This document shows positions 47,428-57,047 of a stretch of 64,000 nt of DNA, piece after piece. Positions within the stretch are counted from its first letter, which is position 1; each line of letters opens with the position of its first letter. Source of the stretch: Brenneria nigrifluens DSM 30175 = ATCC 13028 (GTDB lineage: Bacteria; Pseudomonadota; Gammaproteobacteria; Enterobacterales; Enterobacteriaceae); contig NZ_CP034036.1 in NCBI RefSeq assembly GCF_005484965.1, positions 2,604,001 through 2,668,000 on the forward strand, written 5' to 3'. A model generated the notes under the pieces. It searched no databases. It was not told the DNA's origin and saw only the letters and a program-made list of their open reading frames with translations. The translations under genes and the position numbers were made by a program.

Positions 47428-48903
47428 CTATTCAAATTCGTTCCAGGAACGCCCGTCGCGGGTGATCATCGCCACCGACGCCACCGGCCCCCAGGTGCCG
47501 GCCTGATAAGGCTTGGGCGCGTCGTTGTCCATCGACCAGGCATCCATAATCGAATCAACCCACTTCCAGGCTTCCTCTACTTCATCACGGCGCACGAACA
47601 GCGCCTGGATGCCGCGCATGGTTTCCAGCAACAGCCGCTCGTAGGCGTCCGCCAGATGCTGCTGATTAAACGTCTCGGAGAAGCTCAGATCCAGCTTCAC
47701 CGTCTGCAAACGGTGTTTGTGCTCCAGGCCGGGAATTTTATTCAGGATCTGAATTTCAATGCCCTCATCCGGCTGCAGGCGGATAATCAGTTTGTTCTGC
47801 GGCAGTTGCTGATAGGAGTCGCGGAACAGGTTCAGCGCCGGGTTTTTAAAGTACACCACCACTTCGGAACATTTGGTTGGCAGGCGTTTACCGGTACGCA
47901 GGTAAAAAGGCACGCCCGACCAGCGCCAGTCATCGATATCGACACGGATCGAGACAAAGGTTTCCGTATCGCTGATTTTATTCGCCCCTTCCTCTTCCAG
48001 ATAGCCCGGCACTTTTTTGCCCTGAACAAATCCCGCCGTATACTGGCCGCGCACGGTGGTTTCATGCACGTTGCTGCGATCGATACGGCGCAAGGAGCGC
48101 AATACTTTCACTTTTTCATCACGGATGCGATCGGTTGTCAGGTCGGAAGGCGGCGACATGGCAATCATGGTCAGAATCTGCAGCAGATGGTTCTGGATCA
48201 TATCGCGCATCTGACCCGCTTTATCAAAATAGCCCCAGCGCCCTTCGATGCCCACCTCTTCGGCCACCGTGATTTGTACGTGGTCGATCGTCCGGTTATC
48301 CCAGTTGGCGGAGAACAGCGAGTTGGCAAAACGCAGCGCCAGCAGGTTCAGCACCGTCTCTTTGCCTAAATAGTGGTCGATACGGTAAACCTGGCACTCG
48401 TCAAAATACTCGGCGACCCGATCGTTAATCACCCGCGAGGAGGCCAAATCCGTTCCCAGCGGTTTTTCCATCACCACGCGCGACGGCTCTTTGTTCAGCC
48501 CCGCGGCGCCCAGTCCCCGGCAGATAGCCCCAAACGTACTGGGCGGCATGGCGAAGTAGTTAATGGTGGTGCGATTTTTCTGGTCGAGCATTTTGCCCAG
48601 TTTGCTAAACCCTGGCGTATCTTCAACATCGAGATTGCAGAATTCCAACCGTGCGCTTAACGTTTGCCATAGCGCCTCGTCAATGGGTTCTTTCATAAAC
48701 GTATCCAGCGCATCGCGAATGATGCGGGTATATTCCGCTTTATCCCATTCGGCCCGCCCGACGCCAATGATCCGCGTTTCCGGATGGATATGACCCGCTT
48801 TTTCCAACTGGTACAGGGAGGGCAGCAATTTACGGCGCGCCAAATCGCCCTTCGCGCCGAAAATAACCAGGTCGCATGCCTGAGCCGTTGAAGTTACCGC
48901 CAT
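47428..48903 (-). CDS. zwf: Glucose-6-phosphate dehydrogenase
   Basis: A 491-aa protein from ATG 48903, the same length as E. coli Zwf; the upstream ATG abuts the GAGGAG site and is too close. FGAKGDLARRKLLPSL binds NADP, and RIDHYLGKETVLNLLALRFAN holds the catalytic Lys/His region. First step of the pentose phosphate pathway. A HexR box lies 25 bp upstream. Confidence 0.95.
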   Translation of the reverse strand: MAVTSTAQACDLVIFGAKGDLARRKLLPSLYQLEKAGHIHPETRIIGVGRAEWDKAEYTRIIRDALDTFMKEPIDEALWQTLSARLEFCNLDVEDTPGFSKLGKMLDQKNRTTINYFAMPPSTFGAICRGLGAAGLNKEPSRVVMEKPLGTDLASSRVINDRVAEYFDECQVYRIDHYLGKETVLNLLALRFANSLFSANWDNRTIDHVQITVAEEVGIEGRWGYFDKAGQMRDMIQNHLLQILTMIAMSPPSDLTTDRIRDEKVKVLRSLRRIDRSNVHETTVRGQYTAGFVQGKKVPGYLEEEGANKISDTETFVSIRVDIDDWRWSGVPFYLRTGKRLPTKCSEVVVYFKNPALNLFRDSYQQLPQNKLIIRLQPDEGIEIQILNKIPGLEHKHRLQTVKLDLSFSETFNQQHLADAYERLLLETMRGIQALFVRRDEVEEAWKWVDSIMDAWSMDNDAPKPYQAGTWGPVASVAMITRDGRSWNEFE

Positions 48904-48927
48904 GTTCATCTCCTCGTTGCAGGATAC

Positions 48928-48942
48928 TGTAATTTTATTACA
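48928..48942. promoter_or_regulatory. HexR operator upstream of zwf
   Basis: TGTAATTTTATTACA is a dyad matching the HexR consensus. HexR, encoded next door, represses zwf and is released by KDPG. The rest of the 365-bp zwf-hexR spacer has no further gene. Confidence 0.8.
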
Positions 48943-49268
48943 GCAGTAATGTACTCTTTTTAACTCCGGGCAGTAAACCCGTCCCCCCAGGCAGAATTCG
49001 GTTTAAACTGACTGAACGCCGCAAAAAAAACTGGCTTGCAAGCATGACGAAAGCGCATGCTGCCTATGGCGGGAAGAGAAATTTTTCACCGTTTCTGACA
49101 ACAGATTACTTTTCTGAAAGTTAGACACATGTCATGTTCTGGCAAAAAAAGCGCGCGACTTGACGTTACGCCCGCTGCCAACCGCTACAGGGTCGTAGTA
49201 TATTTCACGAAATCCGCATCGGTTGCTTCTTTAGCTGAAATAGGAAAAATTCACATGGACTTCGTCAT

Positions 49269-50138
49269 ATGAATATGCTGGAAAAAATTCAGAGTCGCCT
49301 GGAAATTCTGAGCAAATCGGAAAGAAAAGTCGCTGAAGTGATCCTGAGCGCGCCGCAAACGGCAATCCATTCGAGTATTGCAACCCTGGCCAGAATGGCG
49401 GTGGTGAGCGAGCCCACCGTCAACCGTTTTTGCCGCCGTCTTGAAACCAAAGGCTTTCCTGATTTTAAACTGCATCTGGCGCAAAGTCTGGCGAATGGCA
49501 CACCTTATGTGAATCGCAACGTCGAAGAAGATGATAGTGTTGACTCCTATACCAGCAAAATTTTTGAATCGACGATGGCCGGTCTGGAGCATGTGAAATC
49601 CTGTCTGGATATTGCCGCGGTTAACCGGGCGGTGGACCTGCTTACCCAGGCGAAGAAGATCTCCTTCTTCGGTTTTGGCGCCTCGGCGGCGGTCGCCCAT
49701 GACGCTATGAACAAGTTCTTCCGCTTCAATATTCCCGTGGTCTACTTTGACGACATCGTGATGCAACGCATGAGCTGCATGAACTCCAGCGAGGGGGATG
49801 TCGTGGTGCTTATTTCACACACCGGAAGGACCAAGGGCCTGGTCGAGATGGCGCGGCTGGCGCGCGAGAACGACGCCACGGTGATCGCCATTACCTCCGC
49901 GGCAACGCCTTTGGCACATGAAGCCTCTCTGGCGCTGCGGGTCGATGTCCCGGAGGATACGGATGTTTATATGCCGATGGTATCCCGCATTGCGCAACTT
50001 ACGCTGATCGACGTGCTGGCCACCGGCTTCACGCTGCGGCGCGGAGCAAAATTCAGAGATAACTTGAAGCGAGTCAAAGAAGCGCTGCGGGAATCACGCT
50101 TTGATAAAGGGGAAGGTTTTAGCAACCCTTTCAGCTGA
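49269..50138 (+). CDS. hexR: HexR, RpiR-family regulator
   Basis: A 289-aa protein. Residues 1-77 are the HTH (KSERKVAEVILSAPQ, then MAVVSEPTVNRFCRRLETKGF). Residues 125-265 are the SIS sugar-phosphate domain (ISFFGFGASAAVAHDAMNKF; VVVLISHTGRTKGLVEMA). It controls central carbon genes in response to KDPG. It is divergent from zwf. Confidence 0.95.
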   Translation: MNMLEKIQSRLEILSKSERKVAEVILSAPQTAIHSSIATLARMAVVSEPTVNRFCRRLETKGFPDFKLHLAQSLANGTPYVNRNVEEDDSVDSYTSKIFESTMAGLEHVKSCLDIAAVNRAVDLLTQAKKISFFGFGASAAVAHDAMNKFFRFNIPVVYFDDIVMQRMSCMNSSEGDVVVLISHTGRTKGLVEMARLARENDATVIAITSAATPLAHEASLALRVDVPEDTDVYMPMVSRIAQLTLIDVLATGFTLRRGAKFRDNLKRVKEALRESRFDKGEGFSNPFS

Positions 50139-50332
50139 TTTTTTAACGCTTAACGTATTTTATTATCAAGTTATAATCGATTGGCATAAGAGATATAATA
50201 ACCATAAACGGACCAGACTCAATACGGAATTCGGGTAACTCAGATGAAATAGTTTGGTTGTAAAGTTACACTTTACCCTGTTACCTGACATTAATCGCAC
50301 CACTACTGCTTCACCAGTCAACGGAGTTATAC

Positions 50333-51775
50333 ATGTCCAGACGGCTCAGAAGAACCAAAATCGTCACTACCCTGGGGCCAGCTACGGACCGCGACAATAA
50401 TCTGGAAAAGATCATTGCCGCAGGCGCTAACGTAGTACGCCTGAATTTTTCTCACGGCACAGCAGAAGACCATCAATTACGTGCCGATAAAGTGCGTGAA
50501 ATTGCGGCAAGATTAGGCCGCCATGTTGCCATTCTTGGCGATTTGCAGGGACCCAAAATCCGCGTCTCCACCTTTAAGGAAGGTAAAATTTTCCTCAATA
50601 TCGGGGATAAATTCCTGTTGGACGCCAATTTGTCCAAAGGCGACGGCGATAAAGAAAAAGTCGGTATCGATTATAAAGGTCTGCCCGGCGACGTTGTTAC
50701 CGGCGATATTCTGCTGTTGGACGACGGCCGCGTACAATTGAAAGTCCTTCAGGTTGAAGGCATGAAAGTTTATACCGAAGTTACCGTCGGCGGGCCGCTG
50801 TCCAACAACAAAGGGATAAACAAGCTCGGCGGCGGGCTTTCCGCCGAAGCGCTGACGGAAAAAGATAAGCAAGATATCCTTACCGCGGCAAAAATCGGCG
50901 TTGACTATCTGGCGGTCTCCTTCCCCCGCACCGGAGAGGATCTGAATTACGCCCGCCGGCTGGCGCGCGACGCCGGCTGTCATGCGAAAATCGTCTCCAA
51001 GGTTGAACGGGCGGAAGCGGTTGCCTCCGATGAGGCCATGGACGACATTATTCTGGCTTCCGATGTGGTTATGGTGGCGCGCGGTGATTTGGGCGTTGAA
51101 ATCGGCGATCCCGAACTGGTTGGTATTCAGAAGAAACTTATCCGCCGCGCCCGTAAGCTCAACCGAGTGGTGATCACCGCCACACAGATGATGGAATCCA
51201 TGATCACCAATCCGATGCCGACGCGCGCCGAGGTTATGGACGTGGCCAACGCCGTGCTGGACGGCACCGATGCCGTGATGCTTTCCGCGGAAACCGCCGC
51301 GGGGCAGTATCCGGCTGAAACGGTGGAGGCGATGGCCAAGGTTTGCCTTGGCGCGGAAAAGATCCCCAGCATCAACGTCTCCAAACATCGGCTTGATACG
51401 CAGTTCGATAATACGGAAGAGTCAATCGCCATGTCGGCGATGTACGCCGCTAACCATCTGAAAGGGGTGACGGCGCTGATCGCCATGACGGAATCGGGGC
51501 GCACCGCGCTGATGATGTCGCGTATCAGTTCCGGCCTGCCCATTTTCGCCATGTCGCGCCATGAGCACACGCTGAATCTGGCCGCGCTTTATCGCGGCGT
51601 TACGCCGGTCCATTTCGACAGCTATACCGACGGCGTCGCCGCCGCCAATGATGCGGTGATCCGGCTGCGCGACAAGGGATTCCTGATGTCCGGAGATCTG
51701 GTTATTGTCACCCAGGGTGACGTGATGGGTACGGTTGGCACCACCAACACCATCCGCATTCTGCGCGTGGAATAA
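50333..51775 (+). CDS. pykA: Pyruvate kinase II
   Basis: A 480-aa pyruvate kinase. RRTKIVTTLGPATDRDN, NVVRLNFSHG, GDLQGPKIRV, SKVERAEAV and ITATQMMESMI are the phosphate, metal and active-site motifs. It converts PEP and ADP to pyruvate and ATP. The C-terminal allosteric domain is complete. A dyad TGTAA AG TTACA upstream (50260-50271) is shorter than a HexR box. Confidence 0.95.
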   Translation: MSRRLRRTKIVTTLGPATDRDNNLEKIIAAGANVVRLNFSHGTAEDHQLRADKVREIAARLGRHVAILGDLQGPKIRVSTFKEGKIFLNIGDKFLLDANLSKGDGDKEKVGIDYKGLPGDVVTGDILLLDDGRVQLKVLQVEGMKVYTEVTVGGPLSNNKGINKLGGGLSAEALTEKDKQDILTAAKIGVDYLAVSFPRTGEDLNYARRLARDAGCHAKIVSKVERAEAVASDEAMDDIILASDVVMVARGDLGVEIGDPELVGIQKKLIRRARKLNRVVITATQMMESMITNPMPTRAEVMDVANAVLDGTDAVMLSAETAAGQYPAETVEAMAKVCLGAEKIPSINVSKHRLDTQFDNTEESIAMSAMYAANHLKGVTALIAMTESGRTALMMSRISSGLPIFAMSRHEHTLNLAALYRGVTPVHFDSYTDGVAAANDAVIRLRDKGFLMSGDLVIVTQGDVMGTVGTTNTIRILRVE

Positions 51776-51810
51776 CCGACGGCACGCCTGATGCTGATAC
51801 GCGTTTAGAT

Positions 51811-51846
51811 AAAAACCGGACGGTTCGCCCCGTCCGGTTTTTTTTA
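51811..51846 (+). terminator. Terminator after pykA
   Basis: AACCGGACGG and CCGTCCGGTT pair and are followed by eight or more T residues. Confidence 0.9.
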
Positions 51847-51954
51847 TTTCACTGCGCCATATTTGGCCCGTTTAATTATCCTGGCATAGGCGTCTTTATA
51901 TACAGGGTCAAGCGCGCTGTATTCGATATAGCCTGGCGGATAAAAGCGCAAAAA

Positions 51955-52926
51955 CTAATCGCGGTAAAGATCGTCCCGGCGATAAGGTTCAATTTCTCCC
52001 GGCTTGCGGGTTTTCAGCAATTTCAAAATCCAGGTGTATTGCTCGGGGTGCGGTCCGACAAAGATTTCTATTTCCTCGTTCATACGCCGGGCAATGTAGT
52101 CATCCCCGGCGTCGGCCAGATCGCTCATCGGCGGGCGGATAAACACCTCCAGACAGCACTCTTTGGCATTATATACCGGGAACAGCGGCACAATATCGGC
52201 ACGGCACACCTTCATCAGGCGGCCGACCACGGGCAACGTCGCCTTATAGGTGGCAAAAAAATCGACAAATTCGCTGTACTCCTGGCCGTGGTCCTGATCG
52301 GGAAGGTAATATCCCCAATATCCCTGGCGCACAGAGCTGATAAAAGGTTTGATGCCATCGTTGCGGGCGTGCATATGTCCGCCAAAGCGGCGACGCAGTC
52401 TGTTCCACCAGTAGTCCACCAGCGCGTTTTTCTGGTTGTGGAACATGGCGGCCATAAGTTGCCCGCGGGAACTAAGCAGCATTGCCGGAATATCCACCGC
52501 CCAACCATGCGGCACCAGAAAAATCACATTCCTGCCCTGCTCCTTCAACTGATTCAAAATCTCTTCACCGTGCCAGCGGACATGTTTTTCCACCGTTTCG
52601 GGAGCGCGTAGCCCTACTTCCACCATCATGACCATCGCCTGCGGTGCGGTGGCAAACATATTGTCGATGATAGTTTCGCGCTGGGCCTCGCTTAACTCCG
52701 GCATGCAGTACAGCAGGTTAATGCGGGCGCGCCGGCGAGCGCCCTTGGCCAGTCGCCCGACCAAACGGCCTAATCCGCCCACAACAGGATTTCTCAAACC
52801 GGCAGGCACATAGGCGATGAGCGCCATGACCCCGATACCCAGCCAGGTGCCCCAGTATCGTGGATGATAAAAAGCCTTCTGGAACTGAGGAATAAACTCA
52901 GCGCGCGTTTTTTGCTCTTTTTCCAT
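51955..52926 (-). CDS. lpxM: Lipid A myristoyltransferase LpxM
   Basis: A 323-aa protein, the E. coli length. One N-terminal membrane segment (GTWLGIGVMALIAYVPAG) precedes the acyltransferase motif VIFLVPHGWAVDIPAML (HxxxxD) and HARNDGIKPF and YLPDQDHG. It adds the secondary myristate to lipid A at the inner membrane. After its TAG stop the same frame stays open for 36 codons. Confidence 0.95.
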   Translation of the reverse strand: MEKEQKTRAEFIPQFQKAFYHPRYWGTWLGIGVMALIAYVPAGLRNPVVGGLGRLVGRLAKGARRRARINLLYCMPELSEAQRETIIDNMFATAPQAMVMMVEVGLRAPETVEKHVRWHGEEILNQLKEQGRNVIFLVPHGWAVDIPAMLLSSRGQLMAAMFHNQKNALVDYWWNRLRRRFGGHMHARNDGIKPFISSVRQGYWGYYLPDQDHGQEYSEFVDFFATYKATLPVVGRLMKVCRADIVPLFPVYNAKECCLEVFIRPPMSDLADAGDDYIARRMNEEIEIFVGPHPEQYTWILKLLKTRKPGEIEPYRRDDLYRD

Positions 52927-53014
52927 ACATCAACTCTTCAGATAAATTATGGATAGCTCGCCATTATTATCGCCGTCGCGTCGCAGAAAGCGACAAAGAG
53001 CGCAGCAGCCCATA

Positions 53015-53046
53015 AATAAAAACGCCGGCGGCGCAGGGCCACCGGC
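53015..53046 (-). terminator. Terminator after mepM
   Basis: GCCGGTGGC and GCCGCCGGC arms (one mismatch) followed by GTTTTTAT on the minus strand. Confidence 0.75.
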
Positions 53047-53066
53047 TAAAAACTCGCCGTCAGAAA

Positions 53067-54392
53067 TTAATCAAACTTAAGCTGCGGAACAACCTCTTTC
53101 ACCTGCGCCAGATAATCACGACGCTCTTTACCGGCCAGGCCTTCAGAACGCGGCAGTTGAGCCGTTAATGGGTTGACCGCCTGCTGGTTTACCCAGAATT
53201 CATAGTGCAGGTGCGGCCCGGTAGAGCGCCCGGTATTGCCGGATAAGCCAATGCGATCGCCGCGTTTAACTTTTTGCCCCGGCTTCACCAGGATGCGGTT
53301 CAGGTGCATATAACGCGTGGTGTACTGGCGACCGTGACGGATCGCCACATAGTTACCCGCCGCGCCGCTGCGCTTGGCTATGACCACTTCCCCATCGCCG
53401 ACGGCCAGCACCGGCGAACCCACCGGCATCGCAAAATCAACGCCTTTATGCGGCGCGACGCGACCGGTAACGGGATTGAGACGGCGAGGATTGAAATTAG
53501 AGGAGATACGGAACTGTTTCATGGTGGGGAAACGCATAAACCCGCGCGTCAAGCCGGAACCTTCACGATCGTAGAATTTACCGTCTTCGGCGCGGATGGC
53601 GAAATAATCCTTACCGCCGGTATTCAGGCGAACGCCGAGCAGTTCGCTCTGTTCACTGCGGCCGTCCAGTATCTCGCGAGACAGCAGCACGGAGAAGGTA
53701 TCATCTTTGCGCAGCTTGCGAAAATCCAGTTGCCATTGCAACGCCTTGATGACCGAGCTGACTTCACTGTTGGTTAAGCCTGCGTTTCTGGCGCTATTGA
53801 CGAAACTGCCATTCAGCCGGCCATTCAGCACGCTGTTGCGCCATTCCCCCTTCAGCATTTCAATCCGTTCTTTAAAATCGGAACCGGCGCGTTCATAAAT
53901 TCGGGTTTCACGGCGGGACATCTGCCAGGTCAGACTCTGCAATTCGCCGTTTTCCCCCAGCACCCAGGATATTTGCTGACCGATCTTGAGATTACGCAGA
54001 TCGCGATTTTGTTCGGCAAGCCGGGTAACATCCGCGATATCGATGCCGTACTGGGTGAGAATGCTGCTTAACGTATCACCGGTTGAAACCACATACTCAT
54101 GCACCCCGCCGTCATCAGCGACTTTATCATCCAGTTCATCCTGCGGAATTTCATCATCCGGCGTGGGCTGATCGATAGGCTCGCTGGCCTCCGGCGTCAG
54201 CGTGCTCAACTGCTGGCTGGCATCCAGAGCGATATCTTTCACTATCACCGGGGCATCATTAGCGGGGGGATAAACAAAAGGCCGCCAAACGGCGACGGCC
54301 AGTGTGATAACGGTAAGCGACCCCAGCATGACGCGGTGGGGTCTTGGTAAGCTGTTATACGCCAGAGCGATAGTTCGGACTATCTGCTGCAC
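53067..54392 (-). CDS. mepM: Murein DD-endopeptidase MepM
   Basis: A 441-aa protein. N-terminal membrane anchor (RVMLGSLTVITLAVAVW), LysM domain (YVVSTGDTLSSILTQYGI), and C-terminal M23 peptidase with HKGVDFAMPVGSPVLAVGDG and HLHYEFWVN zinc ligands. It opens cross-links to allow wall growth. Divergence from znu genes does not occur; it is co-directional downstream of znuA. Confidence 0.95.
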   Translation of the reverse strand: MQQIVRTIALAYNSLPRPHRVMLGSLTVITLAVAVWRPFVYPPANDAPVIVKDIALDASQQLSTLTPEASEPIDQPTPDDEIPQDELDDKVADDGGVHEYVVSTGDTLSSILTQYGIDIADVTRLAEQNRDLRNLKIGQQISWVLGENGELQSLTWQMSRRETRIYERAGSDFKERIEMLKGEWRNSVLNGRLNGSFVNSARNAGLTNSEVSSVIKALQWQLDFRKLRKDDTFSVLLSREILDGRSEQSELLGVRLNTGGKDYFAIRAEDGKFYDREGSGLTRGFMRFPTMKQFRISSNFNPRRLNPVTGRVAPHKGVDFAMPVGSPVLAVGDGEVVIAKRSGAAGNYVAIRHGRQYTTRYMHLNRILVKPGQKVKRGDRIGLSGNTGRSTGPHLHYEFWVNQQAVNPLTAQLPRSEGLAGKERRDYLAQVKEVVPQLKFD

Positions 54393-54405
54393 TTATTTCG
54401 CATCC

Positions 54406-55431
54406 TCATGATTTTTCCCTCAGGCAGCTCAGATACTGGCCCGACAGCTGTGACAGAAAATTCACATAGCTGTCTTTACCCAGTGCGATATCGCTTCCCA
54501 ATGGATCCAGCACGCCCGAGCGCACGTCAGTTCCCTTGGCGACAGCATTAATAACGGCCGGCCTGAATTGTGGCTCAGCAAAAACACATACGGCTTTATG
54601 CTCAACCAACTGTGTTCGAATTTGATGTAAGCGCTGTGCGCCGGGTTGAATCGCCGGGTTGACGGTAAAATGGCCTAATGGGCTTAAACCATAGCGTTGC
54701 TCAAAGTAGCCATAGGCGTCATGAAAAACAAAATAACCCTTATCCCGCACAGGCGCTAGCATATTAGCAATTTTTTCATCTGTTTGCGCGATTTTATCTG
54801 TGAAATAAAGCAGATTCGCGTCTAATTTGTCTTTATTTTGAGGCATAAGTTCCAATAATTTTTCATGAATGGCGATCGCGGCCTGTTTTGCCATCTCCGG
54901 CGACAGCCAAATGTGCATATTGTACTCACCATGGTGATGCCCTTCGCTCTCTTCCTCATGCGCCGCTTCGGCCGTATGATGGTGCTCGGCCGCGTGCGAT
55001 TCACCATCATGATGGTGATGCGAATCATCATGGTCGTCGCCCTCTTCGTGCCGATGCCCGGATTCTTTTACCAGTTGCGTCTTTAATGCCGGTAATTCAG
55101 CCAGAGTAATCTTCCGGGCCGGAGCAATCTGCGATAGCGGCTTGCCGAGAAAGGCTTCCATTTCCGGCCCCACCCAAATAATCAGCTCGGCGGATTGTAA
55201 ACGCTGGACATCAGTCGGGCGCAGGGCATAATCATGGGGCGACGCGCCGTTGGGCAACAGCACTTCAGTTGGCGTAATGCCGTCCGTTATCGCCGAGGCG
55301 ATAAAACCCAGCGGACGGATAGAGGCAACCACCGCGGCGCTAGCAGCGTTAATCGTCGCACCGGAAACCATCAGTGCGCTGGCAACAAACACACTTTTTA
55401 ACCATTTATATTGTTGAATGGGCATTTGCAT
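54406..55431 (-). CDS. znuA: Zinc ABC transporter periplasmic protein ZnuA
   Basis: A 341-aa protein with signal peptide (SVFVASALMVSGATINAASA) and a long His/Asp/Glu-rich loop at about residues 125-170, typical of ZnuA, that gathers zinc. Metal ligands include the His in GASPHDYALRP and in FHDAYGYFEQRYG. It delivers zinc to ZnuBC. Confidence 0.95.
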   Translation of the reverse strand: MQMPIQQYKWLKSVFVASALMVSGATINAASAAVVASIRPLGFIASAITDGITPTEVLLPNGASPHDYALRPTDVQRLQSAELIIWVGPEMEAFLGKPLSQIAPARKITLAELPALKTQLVKESGHRHEEGDDHDDSHHHHDGESHAAEHHHTAEAAHEEESEGHHHGEYNMHIWLSPEMAKQAAIAIHEKLLELMPQNKDKLDANLLYFTDKIAQTDEKIANMLAPVRDKGYFVFHDAYGYFEQRYGLSPLGHFTVNPAIQPGAQRLHQIRTQLVEHKAVCVFAEPQFRPAVINAVAKGTDVRSGVLDPLGSDIALGKDSYVNFLSQLSGQYLSCLREKS

Positions 55432-55458
55432 GTCATCTCATCGATTTAATGTGTAGTT

Positions 55459-55473
55459 TGTTATATTATAACA
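55459..55473. promoter_or_regulatory. Zur box between znuA and znuC
   Basis: TGTTATA T TATAACA is a perfect dyad in the divergent spacer and matches the Zur operator, so both znuA and znuCB are repressed when zinc is sufficient. Confidence 0.9.
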
Positions 55474-55500
55474 TTACAGAATCTCTGCAAACCAAATTCT

Positions 55501-56259
55501 ATGTCCACATTGGTATCGCTCAATAATATTTCAGTGTCGTTTGGCAGCAGGAAAGTCCTGTCGGATATCTCCCTGTCTCTCCAGCCGGGGCGCATTCTTA
55601 CGCTTCTGGGACCCAACGGCGCGGGAAAATCAACGCTGGCGAGGGTTGTTTTGGGCCTGCTGTCGCCCACCGCCGGCACCTTGCAAAAAACGCCGGGGTT
55701 ACGTATTGGCTACGTCCCGCAAAAACTCCATCTGGATCCTACGCTGCCGCTGACCGTCAGCCGTTTTATGCGCCTGCGCCCCGGCATTAAGCCGCAGGAT
55801 ATATTACCGGCGCTGAAACGCGTTCAGGCGGCGCACCTGCTGCAACAGCCGATGCAGAAACTGTCCGGCGGCGAAAATCAGCGGGTTCTGCTGGCCCGCG
55901 CGTTGATGAACCATCCGCAGTTGCTGGTATTGGACGAGCCGACGCAGGGGGTGGACGTCAACGGTCAGCTTGCGCTTTATGACTTGATCAATCAGTTGCG
56001 TCAGGAGTTTAACTGCGGCGTGCTGATGGTTTCCCACGATCTCCACCTGGTGATGGCCAAAACCGATGAAGTGCTGTGTCTCAACCAGCACGTCTGTTGT
56101 TCCGGCACCCCGGAAGTGGTCTCCCTGCATCCCGAATTCTTGGCCATGTTCGGCCAGCGCGGCGCCGAACAGCTGGCGGTTTACCGGCATCATCATAATC
56201 ATCGTCACGACTTAAACGGACGTATCATCCTGAAAAGACAAGGTGGAAACGACGCATGA
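55501..56259 (+). CDS. znuC: Zinc ABC transporter ATPase ZnuC
   Basis: A 252-aa ATPase: LLGPNGAGKSTLARVVLG (Walker A), LSGGENQRVLLARAL (signature), LLVLDEPTQGVD (Walker B). The His-rich tail HRHHHNHRHD is usual for ZnuC. Overlaps znuB by ATGA. Confidence 0.95.
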   Translation: MSTLVSLNNISVSFGSRKVLSDISLSLQPGRILTLLGPNGAGKSTLARVVLGLLSPTAGTLQKTPGLRIGYVPQKLHLDPTLPLTVSRFMRLRPGIKPQDILPALKRVQAAHLLQQPMQKLSGGENQRVLLARALMNHPQLLVLDEPTQGVDVNGQLALYDLINQLRQEFNCGVLMVSHDLHLVMAKTDEVLCLNQHVCCSGTPEVVSLHPEFLAMFGQRGAEQLAVYRHHHNHRHDLNGRIILKRQGGNDA

Positions 56260-57041
56260 TTGAACTTCTGTTTCCTGGCTGGCTGGCCGGGATATTCCTC
56301 GCCGCGGCCGCCGGCCCGCTGGGGTCGTTCGTCGTCTGGCGGCGCATGTCCTATTTCGGCGATACCCTGGCGCATGCCTCCCTGCTGGGCGTGGCCTTCG
56401 GCTTGCTGCTGGATGTCAATCTGTTCTATGCCGTTATCGCCGTTACCCTGGCGCTGGCGCTCGGACTGGTCTGGCTGGAGCGTCGTCCCTATCTGGCGAT
56501 TGATACCCTGCTGGGCATTATGGCGCACAGCGCCCTTTCGCTCGGTCTGGTGGTGGTCAGCCTGATGAATAACGTGCGAGTGGACTTAATGGCGTATCTG
56601 TTCGGGGATTTGCTCTCCGTCACTCGCGACGATCTATGGATTATCGGCGGCGGCGTCGCCGTGGTGATTGCGGTACTGAGCTGGCAATGGCGACCGTTAT
56701 TGTCCATGACCATCAGCCCCGAACTGGCGCATGTGGATGGCGTTAACCTACAGCGCAGCAAGCTTATCCTGATGCTGGTGACAGCCTTGACCATTGGCAT
56801 CGCCATGAAGTTCGTCGGGGCGTTAATCATCACCTCGCTGCTGATTATTCCCGCCGCCAGCGCCCGCCGCTTTGCGCGCACGCCGGAGCAGATGGCCGGT
56901 TTCGCCATCGGCGCCGGTATGATCGCCATTACCGGCGGTCTGGCCTTTTCCGCCGGTTACAATACCCCCGCCGGGCCGTCGGTGGTACTTTGCGCCTCGC
57001 TGCTGTTTATCGCCAGTTTAATCAAGAAACAGCCTGCGTAG
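56256..57041 (+). CDS. znuB: Zinc ABC transporter permease ZnuB
   Basis: A 261-aa inner-membrane protein of the ABC-3 permease family with about seven to eight hydrophobic segments. It begins MIELLFPGWLAGIFLAAAAG and contains RRMSYFGDTLAHASLLGVA, the family hallmark. Confidence 0.95.
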   Translation: MIELLFPGWLAGIFLAAAAGPLGSFVVWRRMSYFGDTLAHASLLGVAFGLLLDVNLFYAVIAVTLALALGLVWLERRPYLAIDTLLGIMAHSALSLGLVVVSLMNNVRVDLMAYLFGDLLSVTRDDLWIIGGGVAVVIAVLSWQWRPLLSMTISPELAHVDGVNLQRSKLILMLVTALTIGIAMKFVGALIITSLLIIPAASARRFARTPEQMAGFAIGAGMIAITGGLAFSAGYNTPAGPSVVLCASLLFIASLIKKQPA

Positions 57042-57047
57042 AGCAGG

